This document shows, one piece after another, positions 24,172 to 32,995 of a stretch of 64,000 bases of DNA. The DNA comes from Microbacterium sp. LWH11-1.2 (lineage in GTDB: Bacteria; Actinomycetota; Actinomycetes; Actinomycetales; Microbacteriaceae): contig NZ_CP151636.1 of NCBI RefSeq assembly GCF_038397745.1, positions 2,542,001-2,606,000 of the forward strand, read 5' to 3'. The notes below the pieces were generated by a model that saw only the letters and a program-made list of their open reading frames with translations, made no database searches and was not told where the DNA came from. How positions within the stretch are numbered: position 1 is the first letter of the stretch; each line of letters starts with the position of its first letter. The position numbers and the translations under genes are program-made.

Positions 24172-24964
24172 CGACGCCTGCGGGCATGGCGACGGCGCCG
24201 CCCGCGCGGAAAACCGTGCCGACTCCGCCGGCGTGCCCTGGGAGGGGCGCAGCTTCGAGTCGAATCCGCACACAGACGACGACGGCTCCGCAGATCCGGC
24301 GCTGCTCGATGCGCTGCTGCGCTTCCGCTCCGGCGACGGGTCGCAGGTCGAGGTCGTCGACGCGTTCCGCTCCGCACGCGTCCTGATCCCCTTGGTCGCC
24401 GAGAAGGGCGACGACGGCGTCGGCCCCACCGGCCTCACGGTCGACAAGACCCAAGAGCTCTCGATCGTCACGGTCGCAGCCCCCGACGGTCGCCGGGTGC
24501 AGCCGGTCTTCTCCTCGGTCGAGTCGATGCAGCGCTGGGATGCCGCGGCGCGTCCGATCCCCGTGGAGGCCACGAGAGCCGCTCTCGCGGCATCCGCGGA
24601 TGACACCGACCTCATCGTGCTCGATCCGACATCCGACACCGAGTTCGTCATCCGTCGACCCGCGGTGTGGGCGATCGCGCAAGGGCACGCGTGGGAGCCG
24701 AGCTTCCTCTCGCCCGAGGTGTTCGGCGCCCTCCAGGCGAGTGTGGCGCACGAACTCGCCGTGATCGACGTCGCGGTCGCCGCCGGCGATCCCGACGCGC
24801 GCCTGCGCGGACCGGAACTGATCGTCATCCTCGAGCTCGTCGACGGCATGGAGCGCGAGGTGCTCGATGCGGTCCTCGCACGTCTCGCGCAGCGCTGGGC
24901 ATCCGACGACCGCATCGCCGTGCTCGCCGACTCGCTCACGGTGAAGCTCCGCCGCAGCGTCTGA
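24155..24964 (+). CDS. SseB family protein
   Basis: 269 residues from ATG 24155. This actinobacterial SseB-like protein occurs next to priA in related genomes. The N-terminal SseB-like domain contains [20 protein letters not shown] and [15 protein letters not shown], followed by [16 protein letters not shown] and the [18 protein letters not shown] segment typical of the family. Soluble and acidic; biochemical role unknown. Translation is probably coupled to hisA by the overlap. Confidence 0.82.
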   Translation: MSQGTDDACGHGDGAARAENRADSAGVPWEGRSFESNPHTDDDGSADPALLDALLRFRSGDGSQVEVVDAFRSARVLIPLVAEKGDDGVGPTGLTVDKTQELSIVTVAAPDGRRVQPVFSSVESMQRWDAAARPIPVEATRAALAASADDTDLIVLDPTSDTEFVIRRPAVWAIAQGHAWEPSFLSPEVFGALQASVAHELAVIDVAVAAGDPDARLRGPELIVILELVDGMEREVLDAVLARLAQRWASDDRIAVLADSLTVKLRRSV

Positions 24965-24974
24965 TCAGGTTCGT

Positions 24975-24980
24975 TAGGGT
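24975..24980 (+). promoter_or_regulatory. -10 box (TAGGGT), leaderless arrangement
   Basis: TAGGGT ends six bases before the ATG at 24987 of the lipoprotein gene. Confidence 0.45.
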
Positions 24981-24986
24981 GGCCGC

Positions 24987-25385
24987 ATGCGCAGAGCGGC
25001 GACCACGATCCTGACGGCAGCGCTTCTGCTTCCGGCTCTGACCGGCTGTGCGATGAACGCCTGCCCGGCGATCGGCTACGTCAGCGTCCTGACGGTGGAT
25101 GCCGGCGCCTACGGTGACGACGTCTGGGTGCAGCTGTGCGTGCCCGGCGGCTGTTCCGTCGGCCCCGACGGCCAGGAGACTCCGTCCACCGATCCGACCG
25201 TCCCGTTCGTGGGGGAGGAGCCCGGCGAGTTCCTCTTCCTGGCCGTTCCCGACGCCGTCACCGCGCACGTCTTCGCCGCCGACGGCACCCTCCTCGCCGA
25301 GCAGGAGCACGCCATCACCTGGACTCACTCCACGGAGCAGTGCGGCGGCCCCTCGACGACCCCGCCCCTCGTCCTGGAACCCTGA
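24987..25385 (+). CDS. Small putative lipoprotein
   Basis: 132 residues. A type II signal peptide (MRRAATTILTAALLLPALTGC) ends in the lipobox LTGC, so Cys21 should be lipidated and the protein anchored on the outer face of the membrane. The mature part has additional cysteines (NACPAIG, VQLCVPGGCSVG, TEQCGG) that may form disulfides. No known domain is recognised. Promoter looks leaderless. Confidence 0.75.
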   Translation: MRRAATTILTAALLLPALTGCAMNACPAIGYVSVLTVDAGAYGDDVWVQLCVPGGCSVGPDGQETPSTDPTVPFVGEEPGEFLFLAVPDAVTAHVFAADGTLLAEQEHAITWTHSTEQCGGPSTTPPLVLEP

Positions 25386-25450
25386 CCCCGCGAAGGCGCA
25401 CGTACTTCCCCGTCGCCCTCAACGAATCCGCGTCATTGCTCCGAGACCTG

Positions 25451-25545
25451 CGGGCGCAGCGATCCCGCCGGGAGCGAGCATCGGGAGGGGCCCGCGCAGC
25501 GGGAGGGCCCCCGCTCTGCGAGCGAAGGCGGGATCGCTGCGCCCG
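25451..25545. repeat. Long inverted repeat between convergent genes
   Basis: The 19-base arms CGGGCGCAGCGATCCCGCC (25451-25469) and their exact reverse complement (25527-25545) enclose a 57-base GC-rich loop with further self-complementary GGGCCC-containing sequence. It lies between the ends of the lipoprotein (plus) and DUF1844 (minus) genes. It may be a terminator-like structure or a mobile palindromic (REP/MITE-like) unit. There is no T-tract. Confidence 0.8.
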
Positions 25546-25577
25546 CCCCGCAGATTCTGCCTACCCCACCACGAGAA

Positions 25578-25976
25578 CTAGTTGACCGGCCCCGTCCACT
25601 TCTCCCCGGGCCCCTTGCCGATCGGGTCGGGGATGGAGGAGGCCTCGCGGAAGGCGAGCTGGAGGGAGCGAAGCCCGTCGCGCAGGGAGCGCGCGTGCAT
25701 GTCGCTGATCTCGGGGGCGCCGGCGGTGATGAGCCCGGCGAGGGCGTTGATGAGCTTGCGGGCCTCGTCGAGGTCGAGCTGTGCGCCCGCGGCGGGGTCA
25801 TCGGCGAGGCCGAGCTTCACGGCTGCCGCGCTCATGAGATGCACGGCCGCGGTGGTGATCACCTCGACGGCCGGGACGTCCGCGATGTCCCGGGTGGCGG
25901 ATGACGCTGCCTCCTCCTGTCGTGCCCAGCGCTCTTCGCGCTCGCGTGCAGCCTCGTCCGGTGCCTGGTTCGTCAC
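25578..25976 (-). CDS. DUF1844 domain protein
   Basis: 132 residues from GTG 25976, preceded by AGAAGGCGA; the upstream in-frame ATG at 26087 would run through the infC leader and is rejected. Acidic N-terminus, then the DUF1844 pattern (VEVITTAAVHLMSAAAVKLGLAD, then DLDEARKLINALAGL). The family is a small helical protein of unknown function that in actinobacteria is regularly found beside infC, as here. Cytoplasmic. Confidence 0.85.
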   Translation of the reverse strand: MTNQAPDEAAREREERWARQEEAASSATRDIADVPAVEVITTAAVHLMSAAAVKLGLADDPAAGAQLDLDEARKLINALAGLITAGAPEISDMHARSLRDGLRSLQLAFREASSIPDPIGKGPGEKWTGPVN

Positions 25977-26229
25977 TTCGCCTTGCCTTCTGTTAGACTT
26001 TGGCGGGCTCCGGAGCGTCATGCTCCGGTACGAAAGAGGATTCACTTCCCACCCGCGCTTGCCGTTCAAGGCTACCGGGTCCAGCACTCCGCCGGCTCCG
26101 ATCGTGAGATCGAGCCGGTAGCAGGGTGCGAGCCGGCGTCTGAATGCCGGTGGGTGGGGGACGATTCCGAATTCGCCTGTGATGCATCCAGCGTCGCGGT
26201 GGCCGAATCACATCGTCTAAGGAGCACCT
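25977..26229 (+). promoter_or_regulatory. infC operon leader with hairpins
   Basis: This 250-base non-coding leader precedes the AUC start of infC. A -10-like TAGACT lies at 25994-25999. Hairpins include CCGGAGC/GCTCCGG (26010-26028, 5-base loop) and GCTACCGG/CCGGTAGC (26071-26078 with 26115-26122), which encloses an inner stem GGCTC..GAGCC, and CCGGC/GCCGG near 26133-26150. Position fits an autoregulated infC-rpmI-rplT leader (L20 or IF3 feedback), but it does not obviously match a named class by eye. Confidence 0.6.
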
Positions 26230-26856
<627 letters not shown>

Positions 26857-26929
26857 CATCCGCCCCCAGAACTCCCGCACCGCGGGTTGACACCGTCGCC
26901 TGAGAAGGCGCCATACGAAGGAAGAGAAG

Positions 26930-27124
26930 ATGCCGAAGCAGAAGACCCACTCGGGTGCTAAGAAGCGCTTCAAGATCACCGGCAGCGGCAAGCTGAAGAA
27001 GCAGCAGGCCGGGATGCGCCACAACCTCGAGCACAAGTCGAGCCGTCGCACCCGTCGTCTGAACCAGGACCAGGTGCTCTCGAAGGCTGACACCAAGGTC
27101 GCGAAGAAGCTTCTCGGCCGCTGA
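26930..27124 (+). CDS. rpmI: 50S ribosomal protein L35
   Basis: 64 residues with AAGGAAGAGAAG before ATG. Small basic large-subunit protein with the characteristic [20 protein letters not shown] start and the [15 protein letters not shown] segment. It is second in infC-rpmI-rplT and follows infC by 73 bases. Confidence 0.98.
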   Translation: MPKQKTHSGAKKRFKITGSGKLKKQQAGMRHNLEHKSSRRTRRLNQDQVLSKADTKVAKKLLGR

Positions 27125-27156
27125 CGCGCCGAACGCACGAATAGGAACCCAGGAAA

Positions 27157-27543
27157 ATGGCAAGAGTCAAGCGGGCAGTAAACGCCCACAAGAAGCGCCG
27201 CGTCATCCTCGAGCGCGCGTCCGGATACCGTGGACAGCGTTCGCGCCTGTACCGGAAGGCCAAGGAGCAGGTCATCCACTCCCTGGTCTACTCGTACCGG
27301 GACCGTCGCAAGCGCAAGGGCGACTTCCGTCGTCTCTGGATCCAGCGCATCAACGCTGCGGCACGCCAGAACGGCATCACGTACAACCGCTTCATCCAGG
27401 GCCTCGGCCTCGCGGGTGTCACGGTCGACCGTCGCATGCTCGCCGACCTCGCGGTCAACGACGCAGCGACGTTCACGACGCTGGTCGAGACGGCGAAGAA
27501 GGCTCTGCCCTCCGACGTCAACGCACCGAAGTCGGCTGCGTAA
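27157..27543 (+). CDS. rplT: 50S ribosomal protein L20
   Basis: 128 residues. Early assembly protein binding 23S rRNA; L20 commonly represses its own operon through the leader. The long basic N-terminal helix ([20 protein letters not shown]), the [15 protein letters not shown] segment and the C-terminal globular domain ([20 protein letters not shown]) match the family. Last gene of the operon, followed by a strong terminator. Confidence 0.98.
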   Translation: MARVKRAVNAHKKRRVILERASGYRGQRSRLYRKAKEQVIHSLVYSYRDRRKRKGDFRRLWIQRINAAARQNGITYNRFIQGLGLAGVTVDRRMLADLAVNDAATFTTLVETAKKALPSDVNAPKSAA

Positions 27544-27551
27544 GCACCTCT

Positions 27552-28004
27552 TCAGACAGGGCGCTCTCCTTCGGGAGGGCGCCCTTCGTCGTTCTCGGAT
27601 GCGGCGCCGACGCGGATTCGCGTGATGGCGATGTCGATGACGGATGCCGCGGCGACGGCCGTCGCGTAGACGACGATGTCCCGTGCGTCGAAGCCGGATC
27701 CGAGGACGAGCTCGATCGGCGGGAACACCGACGCCGCTTCGCGCGGGAGCGCGGTGAGCTGCAGCAGTTCGACGGCGGTGCATACCGCGAACGCGAACGC
27801 CGCGACCAGCGGACGAGGCGCCCGCGGTGCGACGAGGGCTGTGAGCAGGTAGATGAGCACGGCGTAGAGGGCGTCGCCGGAGATGTCGCCGACCGTTCCG
27901 CCGACGCTGCGATGGATGAACAGTCCGAGACCGATCGTCGTCGCGGCGAGGACGGCGAGTGCGGTCCGCCGGCGGGCACGGGTCGCCGGGGGATCGTTCG
28001 CCAT
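27552..28004 (-). CDS. DUF2809 family membrane protein
   Basis: 150 residues. Four hydrophobic spans; the segment [30 protein letters not shown] is the DUF2809 hallmark (HR, then GD..GDALYA), here described in parts. Members are small integral membrane proteins of unknown function. The 3' end lies inside the rplT terminator region on the other strand. No operon partner. Confidence 0.82.
   Translation of the reverse strand: MANDPPATRARRRTALAVLAATTIGLGLFIHRSVGGTVGDISGDALYAVLIYLLTALVAPRAPRPLVAAFAFAVCTAVELLQLTALPREAASVFPPIELVLGSGFDARDIVVYATAVAAASVIDIAITRIRVGAASENDEGRPPEGERPV
27559..27584 (+). terminator. Intrinsic terminator of infC-rpmI-rplT
   Basis: GGGCGCTCTCC-TTCG-GGAGGGCGCCC is an 11-pair stem (one G-U) with a stable TTCG tetraloop, starting 16 bases after the rplT stop and followed by TTCGTCGTT. 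Confidence 0.85.
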
Positions 28005-28049
28005 GGACGCACCTTATCCCGATGGTGCGGGAAGCGGCCGTGCGCCTCC

Positions 28050-28055
28050 TAGACT
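28050..28055 (+). promoter_or_regulatory. -10 box (TAGACT) fixing the start of the RNA methyltransferase gene
   Basis: TAGACT ends six bases before GTG 28062 and immediately before GTG 28056. A transcript starting 6-7 bases after the -10 would begin on the 28062 codon, which supports that start. Confidence 0.45.
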
Positions 28056-28061
28056 GTGATC

Positions 28062-28874
28062 GTGCTGGAGAACCCCCGCTCCCCCCGAGTCCGCGCCGTG
28101 GCGAAGCTGACCAAACGCAGTGCTCGCACCGAGACGGGCCTGTTCCTTCTCGAAGGTCCGCAGGCCGTCCGTGAAGCGCTCACCTACCGTCCCGAGGCGA
28201 TCGTCGAGCTCTTCGCGACCCCGAACGGCTGGGAGAAGCATCCGGACATCCGCGCGAAGGCCGGAGAGGCCGACATCGACGTCGAGTACGTGACGGAATA
28301 CGTGCTCAACGCCATGGCAGACACGGTCACCCCGCAGGGCCTCGTCGCGGTCGTCCATCAGACGCCGACGTCGGTGCGCGACATCTTCGCCGCGTCCCCT
28401 CGTCTGGTCGCGATCTGCGAGGAGGTGCGGGATCCCGGGAACCTCGGCACGATCATCCGCGCCGCGGATGCCGCGGGTGCGGATGCCGTCGTGCTGACCG
28501 GACGCACTGTCGATCCGTACAACCCGAAGGTCGTCCGCGCCACGACCGGATCGCTCTTCCACCTGCCGGTCTCGGTGGCGGGAGACCTCGCCGATGTGGT
28601 GAAGCGCGCGCATGACGCGGGTCTGCGCATCCTGGCCGCCGACGTGAAGGGCGACGACCTGCTCGAGGCGCGAGCGCAGGGCCTCCTGGCCGAGCCCACA
28701 GGCTGGCTGTTCGGCAACGAGGCCCGTGGTCTGGAAGACGACGCTCTCGCCCTCGCGGACCGGGTCCTCAAGCTGCCCATCTTCGGCCGCGCCGAATCGC
28801 TGAACCTCGCGACCGCTGCCAGCGTGTGCCTCTACGAGAGCGCCTTCGCCCAGCGGGCTTCGTCGCCGGGCTGA
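28062..28874 (+). CDS. TrmH/SpoU family RNA methyltransferase
   Basis: 270 residues from GTG 28062 (protein [20 protein letters not shown]); 28056 is an alternative two codons longer. N-terminal substrate-binding domain ([13 protein letters not shown]) and a C-terminal SPOUT knot domain with the three motifs: [38 protein letters not shown] and [22 protein letters not shown] (quoted in pieces below 20 where possible: [22 protein letters not shown]). It should 2'-O-methylate a ribose in rRNA or tRNA using SAM. It often sits between rplT and pheS in actinobacteria, as here. Confidence 0.92.
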   Translation: MLENPRSPRVRAVAKLTKRSARTETGLFLLEGPQAVREALTYRPEAIVELFATPNGWEKHPDIRAKAGEADIDVEYVTEYVLNAMADTVTPQGLVAVVHQTPTSVRDIFAASPRLVAICEEVRDPGNLGTIIRAADAAGADAVVLTGRTVDPYNPKVVRATTGSLFHLPVSVAGDLADVVKRAHDAGLRILAADVKGDDLLEARAQGLLAEPTGWLFGNEARGLEDDALALADRVLKLPIFGRAESLNLATAASVCLYESAFAQRASSPG

Positions 28875-28912
28875 CGCGGTGGGCTGATGCGGGATCGCGG
28901 GGAGCAGAGTCG

Positions 28913-29584
28913 ATGCGGATTCTGATCGTGGAGGACGACGAGCGGGTCGCTGCTGCGCTCGAGGCGTTCCTGGCGCGCTCCGGCTACGCCACCGTCCGCG
29001 CGTCCGACGGCGCCGCGGCGCTCGACCTGCTCGGCGTCGACACCGAGGTCGTGCTGCTCGACCTCGGTCTGCCGGACGTCGACGGGATCGACCTGTGCCG
29101 TCGCATCCGGGGCAGGTCGGATGTGCCGATCGTGATCGTCACGGCCCGCAATCAGGTCACCGAACGCATCAAGGGGCTCCGCGCCGGCGCCGACGACTTC
29201 GTCGTGAAGCCGTATGACGTGCACGAGCTCCTGGCGCGGATCGAGGCGGTGACGCGGCGCTCGCGACCGATGCGCGCCGAGTCGGAGGCACGGGTGCTGC
29301 TCGACGGGGGCGACGTGCAGATCGACCTCGTGGCCCGTCAGGTGCTCGTCGAGGGCGGTCCGATCGACCTCACCCGCAAGGAGTTCGACATCGTGGCCGT
29401 GCTCGCGCGGTATCCCGGCGTCGCCGTGCCGAAGGAGCGTCTGATCCGCGAGGTGTGGAACACCGACTGGCGGGGCTTCGGGCACTCGCTGGAGGTCCAC
29501 GTCGGCGCGATCCGCCGGAAGACCGGGGACCGTCGCCTCATCGAGACAGTGCGCGGCGTCGGCTACCGGCTCGCGGGGTCCTGA
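28913..29584 (+). CDS. Two-component response regulator, OmpR/PhoB type
   Basis: 223 residues. Receiver domain (residues 1-115) with the acidic pair VEDDE, phosphoacceptor Asp50 (VVLLDLGLPDVDG), Thr in VIVTARN and Lys in VVKPYD; a C-terminal winged helix (about 130-220) contains the recognition region FGHSLEVHVGAIRRKTGD. Start chosen at ATG 28913, which encodes the universal MRILIVEDD. It is followed 3 bases later by its sensor kinase and then by a TAXI-type binding protein, so it probably responds to a solute. Confidence 0.94.
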   Translation: MRILIVEDDERVAAALEAFLARSGYATVRASDGAAALDLLGVDTEVVLLDLGLPDVDGIDLCRRIRGRSDVPIVIVTARNQVTERIKGLRAGADDFVVKPYDVHELLARIEAVTRRSRPMRAESEARVLLDGGDVQIDLVARQVLVEGGPIDLTRKEFDIVAVLARYPGVAVPKERLIREVWNTDWRGFGHSLEVHVGAIRRKTGDRRLIETVRGVGYRLAGS

Positions 29585-29587
29585 GCG

Positions 29588-30961
29588 ATGCGCCGACGCC
29601 TGGTCATCGTGTTCCTCGTGCCTCTGGTCGCGATCCTGCTCACGCTCGGCGGTGCCGCCGGGTGGGGTGCCGCGCGCAGCATCCAGCAGGCGTTCTATGC
29701 CGAGCAGCTCGGCGACCTCGGCTACTTCGTCACGAGCGCCCGCCAGTCGCTCCGCTCCGGCAGCTCTGCGGTGGTCGACGCCGAGGTCCTGAGGTTCCAG
29801 GAGGTCTACGGCATCGACGTGATGGTGTTCGACCTCGCCGGCAGCGTGTGGGCGGGGGAGCACGACGGAGCGGTGCTCTCCGACGCTGACGCGGAGCGCG
29901 TGCGGCTGGCGCTGTCGGGTCGACGGGCCGAGCCGCCGGGGACGGTCTTCCCGTGGGTCGTCGCCGACGCGGCGCTCGTCGAGCCCGTGTTCGACGACGG
30001 CGATGTCATCGGAGCGGTGCTGGTGTCGGCCGACGTCGCCGCGCCGCGCGCCGCGATCCTGCAGCAGGCCATCGTGCTGTCGGTGATCGCCGTGGCGCTG
30101 ATCGGACTGGGTGTGCTCCTGGTCTTCCGACTCGCCCGCTGGGTGCTCTCGCCGGTGCGCCGCCTCGACGAGGCGATGGTGGCGATCGAGCGCGGGGAGA
30201 TGGACACCCGCGTCGCCGAGGACACCGGCCCGCCGGAGCTGCGGCGCATGACGAGGGTGTTCAACGGCATGGCCGATGAGATCGAGCGGGTGATGACGCG
30301 GCAGCAGGAGTTCGCGCTGAACGCCTCGCACGAGCTGCGCAATCCGCTGAACGCCCTGCTCCTGCGCGTCGAGCATCTCGCCACCGGTCTCGGCGCCGAG
30401 TGGCGGGACGACGTCGAGGAGACCAGGGAGGAGGGGCGCAGGATGGTCCGCATCCTCGAGACCCTGCTCGGTCTCGCTCGAGGAGGGCGCAGCGATTCGA
30501 CGATCTCCGCGGTCGACCTCGCGACGCTGGCCGCCCGACGGACCGAGGCGTGGCGCGATGTCGCCGGTCAGCGCGGCATCGCGCTGCAGAGGGTCGGACA
30601 GAGCGCGGTGATGAGCGTCACCGACCGGACCATCGTGGAGAGCGCGCTGGATGCGGTCATCGACAACGCGGTGAAGTTCTCGCCGTCCGGCTCCACGGTC
30701 GAGATCGGCGCGGGACGCGAGGGCGAGATGTGCCGGATCACGGTGCGCGACCAGGGGCCGGGGCTGACCGAGGAGCAGGTGGCATCGGCGGCCGACAGGT
30801 TCTGGCGCAGCGACGACAGTCGGAGCGTGCCCGGCTCGGGCCTCGGGCTCGCGATCGCGACCGACCTGCTGGCCTCGGTCGGCGGCGAGCTGGCCGTCAC
30901 GTCGACCGAGGGGGACGGACTGACCGTCTCCCTTCTGATCCGCGACGGAGCGGACTCATGA
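29588..30961 (+). CDS. Sensor histidine kinase
   Basis: 457 residues. Transmembrane helix at about 5-30, an extracytoplasmic sensor region of about 120 residues, a second helix at about 160-182, HAMP (to about 235), dimerisation/H-box with His248 (NASHELRNPLNALL), N-box DNAVKFSPSGS, G1 DQGPGL and G2 GSGLGLAIA. Its topology places the sensor region where it could contact the lipoprotein encoded immediately downstream; the two genes overlap by 4 bases. Confidence 0.94.
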   Translation: MRRRLVIVFLVPLVAILLTLGGAAGWGAARSIQQAFYAEQLGDLGYFVTSARQSLRSGSSAVVDAEVLRFQEVYGIDVMVFDLAGSVWAGEHDGAVLSDADAERVRLALSGRRAEPPGTVFPWVVADAALVEPVFDDGDVIGAVLVSADVAAPRAAILQQAIVLSVIAVALIGLGVLLVFRLARWVLSPVRRLDEAMVAIERGEMDTRVAEDTGPPELRRMTRVFNGMADEIERVMTRQQEFALNASHELRNPLNALLLRVEHLATGLGAEWRDDVEETREEGRRMVRILETLLGLARGGRSDSTISAVDLATLAARRTEAWRDVAGQRGIALQRVGQSAVMSVTDRTIVESALDAVIDNAVKFSPSGSTVEIGAGREGEMCRITVRDQGPGLTEEQVASAADRFWRSDDSRSVPGSGLGLAIATDLLASVGGELAVTSTEGDGLTVSLLIRDGADS

Positions 30962-31920
30962 TCCCGCGCCGCCGCCGTGCCGTCGCCGTTCTCGCCGTGC
31001 TCGCGCTGCTCGGAGGGTTGACCGGCTGCACGTCGCGGGCAAGCGAATGGACGGGCGAGGAGTACGCGATCGCGGGCGGCGGGTCGACAGGTGTCTACTT
31101 CGACTACGGCGGACACCTCGCCGCGGAGCTTTCACAGTCCCTGGACATCCGGATGTCGGTCGACGAGACCGCCGGATCCGTCGACAACCTCCTGCGCGTG
31201 AGCGCGGGAGAGGCGCTGATCGGCTTCGCACAGGGAGATGCGGCAGCCGACGCCGTGGCTGGAGCAGGAGCGTTCCCCGAACCTCTGGACATCGAGGCCG
31301 TCGCGCGGCTGTACGACGAGTACCTGCACGTTGTCGTGCGCGGGGACTCCGAGATCGAGGGGATCGCCGATCTGGCCGGGCGGGACGTCTCCCTGGGGGC
31401 GGAGAACTCCGGGGTCAACGTCATCGCGGGGAGGGTCCTGGATGCCGCGGGCGTCGTAGCGGCATCCGTCCGCAACCCGCAGCTCGACCTGAGCGGATCG
31501 ATCGAGGCGATGGAGAACGGAGAGATCGACGGCTTCTTCTGGGTGGGTGGGCTGCCGACCCCCGGAATCGCGGAGCTGTCCGAGCGGATGCCGGTGCGCC
31601 TGCTCCCGATCGAGCAGGACTGGGTCATTGAGGTGAACGAGCAGTACTCGCACGCGTACCGCCCGGCGGACGTCCCGGAGGGCATGTACGGCCTCGAGGA
31701 GGGGGCGCCCACCATGGCGGTGCCCAACTATCTCGTCACCTCGGCCGCCACTCCGGACGGCATCGTCCGCGACGTGCTGTCCGGTCTCTTCGACGCGCGT
31801 CCGCGGATCGCGGAGCAGGTTCCGGCGGCGGCGCTGCTCGATCGGCGTCAGGCGATCTTCACCGGTCCCGTCGCGCTGCATCCCGGGGCCGTCGAGTACT
31901 ATCGCGACCTGCGCGACTGA
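30958..31920 (+). CDS. TAXI family solute-binding lipoprotein
   Basis: 320 residues, ATGA overlap with the kinase gene. Signal peptide with lipobox LTGC (Cys23). The mature protein begins EYAIAGGGSTGVYFDYGG, the TAXI-type binding-protein signature, and continues with SVDNLLRVSAGEALIGFAQGD and the ENSGVNVIAGRVL segment. TAXI proteins normally deliver ligands to TRAP transporters, but no TRAP permease gene is in the window. Coupling to a two-component system suggests it serves as the ligand sensor. Ligand unknown. Confidence 0.88.
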   Translation: MIPRRRRAVAVLAVLALLGGLTGCTSRASEWTGEEYAIAGGGSTGVYFDYGGHLAAELSQSLDIRMSVDETAGSVDNLLRVSAGEALIGFAQGDAAADAVAGAGAFPEPLDIEAVARLYDEYLHVVVRGDSEIEGIADLAGRDVSLGAENSGVNVIAGRVLDAAGVVAASVRNPQLDLSGSIEAMENGEIDGFFWVGGLPTPGIAELSERMPVRLLPIEQDWVIEVNEQYSHAYRPADVPEGMYGLEEGAPTMAVPNYLVTSAATPDGIVRDVLSGLFDARPRIAEQVPAAALLDRRQAIFTGPVALHPGAVEYYRDLRD

Positions 31921-31987
31921 GCCGTCGAGCGAGTCTCAAGAAATCCTCAAGAACTCTGACAGCGGATCGGCGCTCTGCCAATCTGAG

Positions 31988-32007
31988 GTCGATCGTGCAC
32001 GATCGAC
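31988..32007. promoter_or_regulatory. 20-base perfect palindrome
   Basis: GTCGATCGTGCACGATCGAC is perfectly self-complementary. It lies between the TAXI gene and the gluABCD-like operon and could be an operator or a structure at the end of the upstream transcript. Confidence 0.45.
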
Positions 32008-32054
32008 GGTCCCGCTGCTCGCAGTCGTCGGGCGGGAGCGCAGCGGCAGGACCC

Positions 32055-32086
32055 GATCCACGGCCCGCGGGGGCGGGCCGTGGATC
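32055..32086 (+). terminator. Strong hairpin after the TAXI operon
   Basis: GATCCACGGCCCGC and its exact reverse complement enclose a GGGG loop: 14 perfect pairs, very GC-rich, but no T-tract follows. It probably separates the sensory operon from the transporter operon. Confidence 0.55.
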
Positions 32087-32175
32087 ACCCGCGCAGAGAC
32101 GCCGGGTGGGCACGGTCCCGTGTCACGAACGTGTAAATACTGTCCCGGTGCCTGGAGCCCCGCGAACGACCTGGC

Positions 32176-32181
32176 TAGCTT
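32176..32181 (+). promoter_or_regulatory. -10 box (TAGCTT) of the glutamate ABC operon
   Basis: TAGCTT ends six bases before ATG 32188. GGAG lies between and could also serve as a very close ribosome site. Confidence 0.45.
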
Positions 32182-32187
32182 GGAGAA

Positions 32188-32937
32188 ATGATGACCTCTG
32201 ATACACCCCTCGTCGTGGTCGACAACGTCCAGAAGCACTACGGCGACTTCCAGGCGCTGACCGACATCGATCTGACCGTCAACTCGGGTGAGGTCGTCGT
32301 GGTGATCGGTCCGTCCGGCTCCGGCAAGTCGACGCTGTGCCGCACGATCAACCGTCTCGAGACGATCACCAGCGGTAGCATCAGCATCGACGGCAAGGCG
32401 CTCCCCGCCGAGGGCAAGGGGCTCGCGCACCTCCGCGCCGACGTCGGCATGGTGTTCCAGTCGTTCAACCTCTTCGCCCACCTCACGATCCTCGAGAACA
32501 TCACGCTCGGTCCGATCAAGGTCCGCGGGCTGAAGAAGGCGGATGCCGAGAAGGAGGCCATGGCCCTCCTCGAGCGCGTGGGCGTGGCCCAGCAGGCGTC
32601 CAAGCTCCCTGCGCAGCTCTCCGGCGGTCAGCAGCAGCGTGTGGCCATCGCCCGAGCGCTGGCGATGCACCCGAAGGTCATGCTCTTCGACGAGCCCACC
32701 AGCGCGCTCGACCCCGAGATGATCAACGAGGTCCTCGACGTGATGGTCGAGCTCGCCCAGGAGGGCATGACGATGATCGTCGTGACCCACGAGATGGGCT
32801 TCGCGCGGAAGGCCGCCGACCGCGTGGTCTTCATGGCCGACGGCCGGATCGTGGAGGAGGCGACTCCGGAGGAGTTCTTCACGAACCCGAAGAGCGATCG
32901 CGCCAAGGACTTCCTCTCGAAGCTCCTCACCCACTGA
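32188..32937 (+). CDS. gluA: Amino-acid ABC transporter ATPase (glutamate type)
   Basis: 249 residues. Cytoplasmic ATPase of a polar amino-acid importer. Walker [11 protein letters not shown]-loop VFQSFNLF, signature [15 protein letters not shown], Walker [13 protein letters not shown] and switch His VVTHEMGF are all intact. Order ATPase - binding protein - two permeases equals the gluABCD operon of Corynebacterium and relatives, so glutamate is the likely substrate, though glutamine/aspartate cannot be excluded. An ATG at 32191 is an alternative start. Confidence 0.93.
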   Translation: MMTSDTPLVVVDNVQKHYGDFQALTDIDLTVNSGEVVVVIGPSGSGKSTLCRTINRLETITSGSISIDGKALPAEGKGLAHLRADVGMVFQSFNLFAHLTILENITLGPIKVRGLKKADAEKEAMALLERVGVAQQASKLPAQLSGGQQQRVAIARALAMHPKVMLFDEPTSALDPEMINEVLDVMVELAQEGMTMIVVTHEMGFARKAADRVVFMADGRIVEEATPEEFFTNPKSDRAKDFLSKLLTH

Positions 32938-32995
32938 GCTTCTTTACCAGAAACCACCACAGACCCTGCACACACAGCAACTGAAGGAGACGCAC

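Larger units (their letters stand above)
31921..32187. other. Intergenic region with two strong palindromes
   Basis: No ORF is convincing in these 267 bases. It holds a 20-base perfect palindrome (31988-32007), a 14-base stem hairpin (32055-32086) and, at the end, the -10 of the glutamate transporter operon. A direct repeat of TCAAGAA(A/C)T(C/T) type occurs at 31936-31955 (TCAAGAAATCC, TCAAGAACTCT), in a place where a response-regulator site could lie. Confidence 0.5.

Noticed and set aside
25976..26087. ATG 26087 as start of the DUF1844 gene
   Set aside because: The added 37 residues run through the structured infC leader, while GTG 25976 has a ribosome site.
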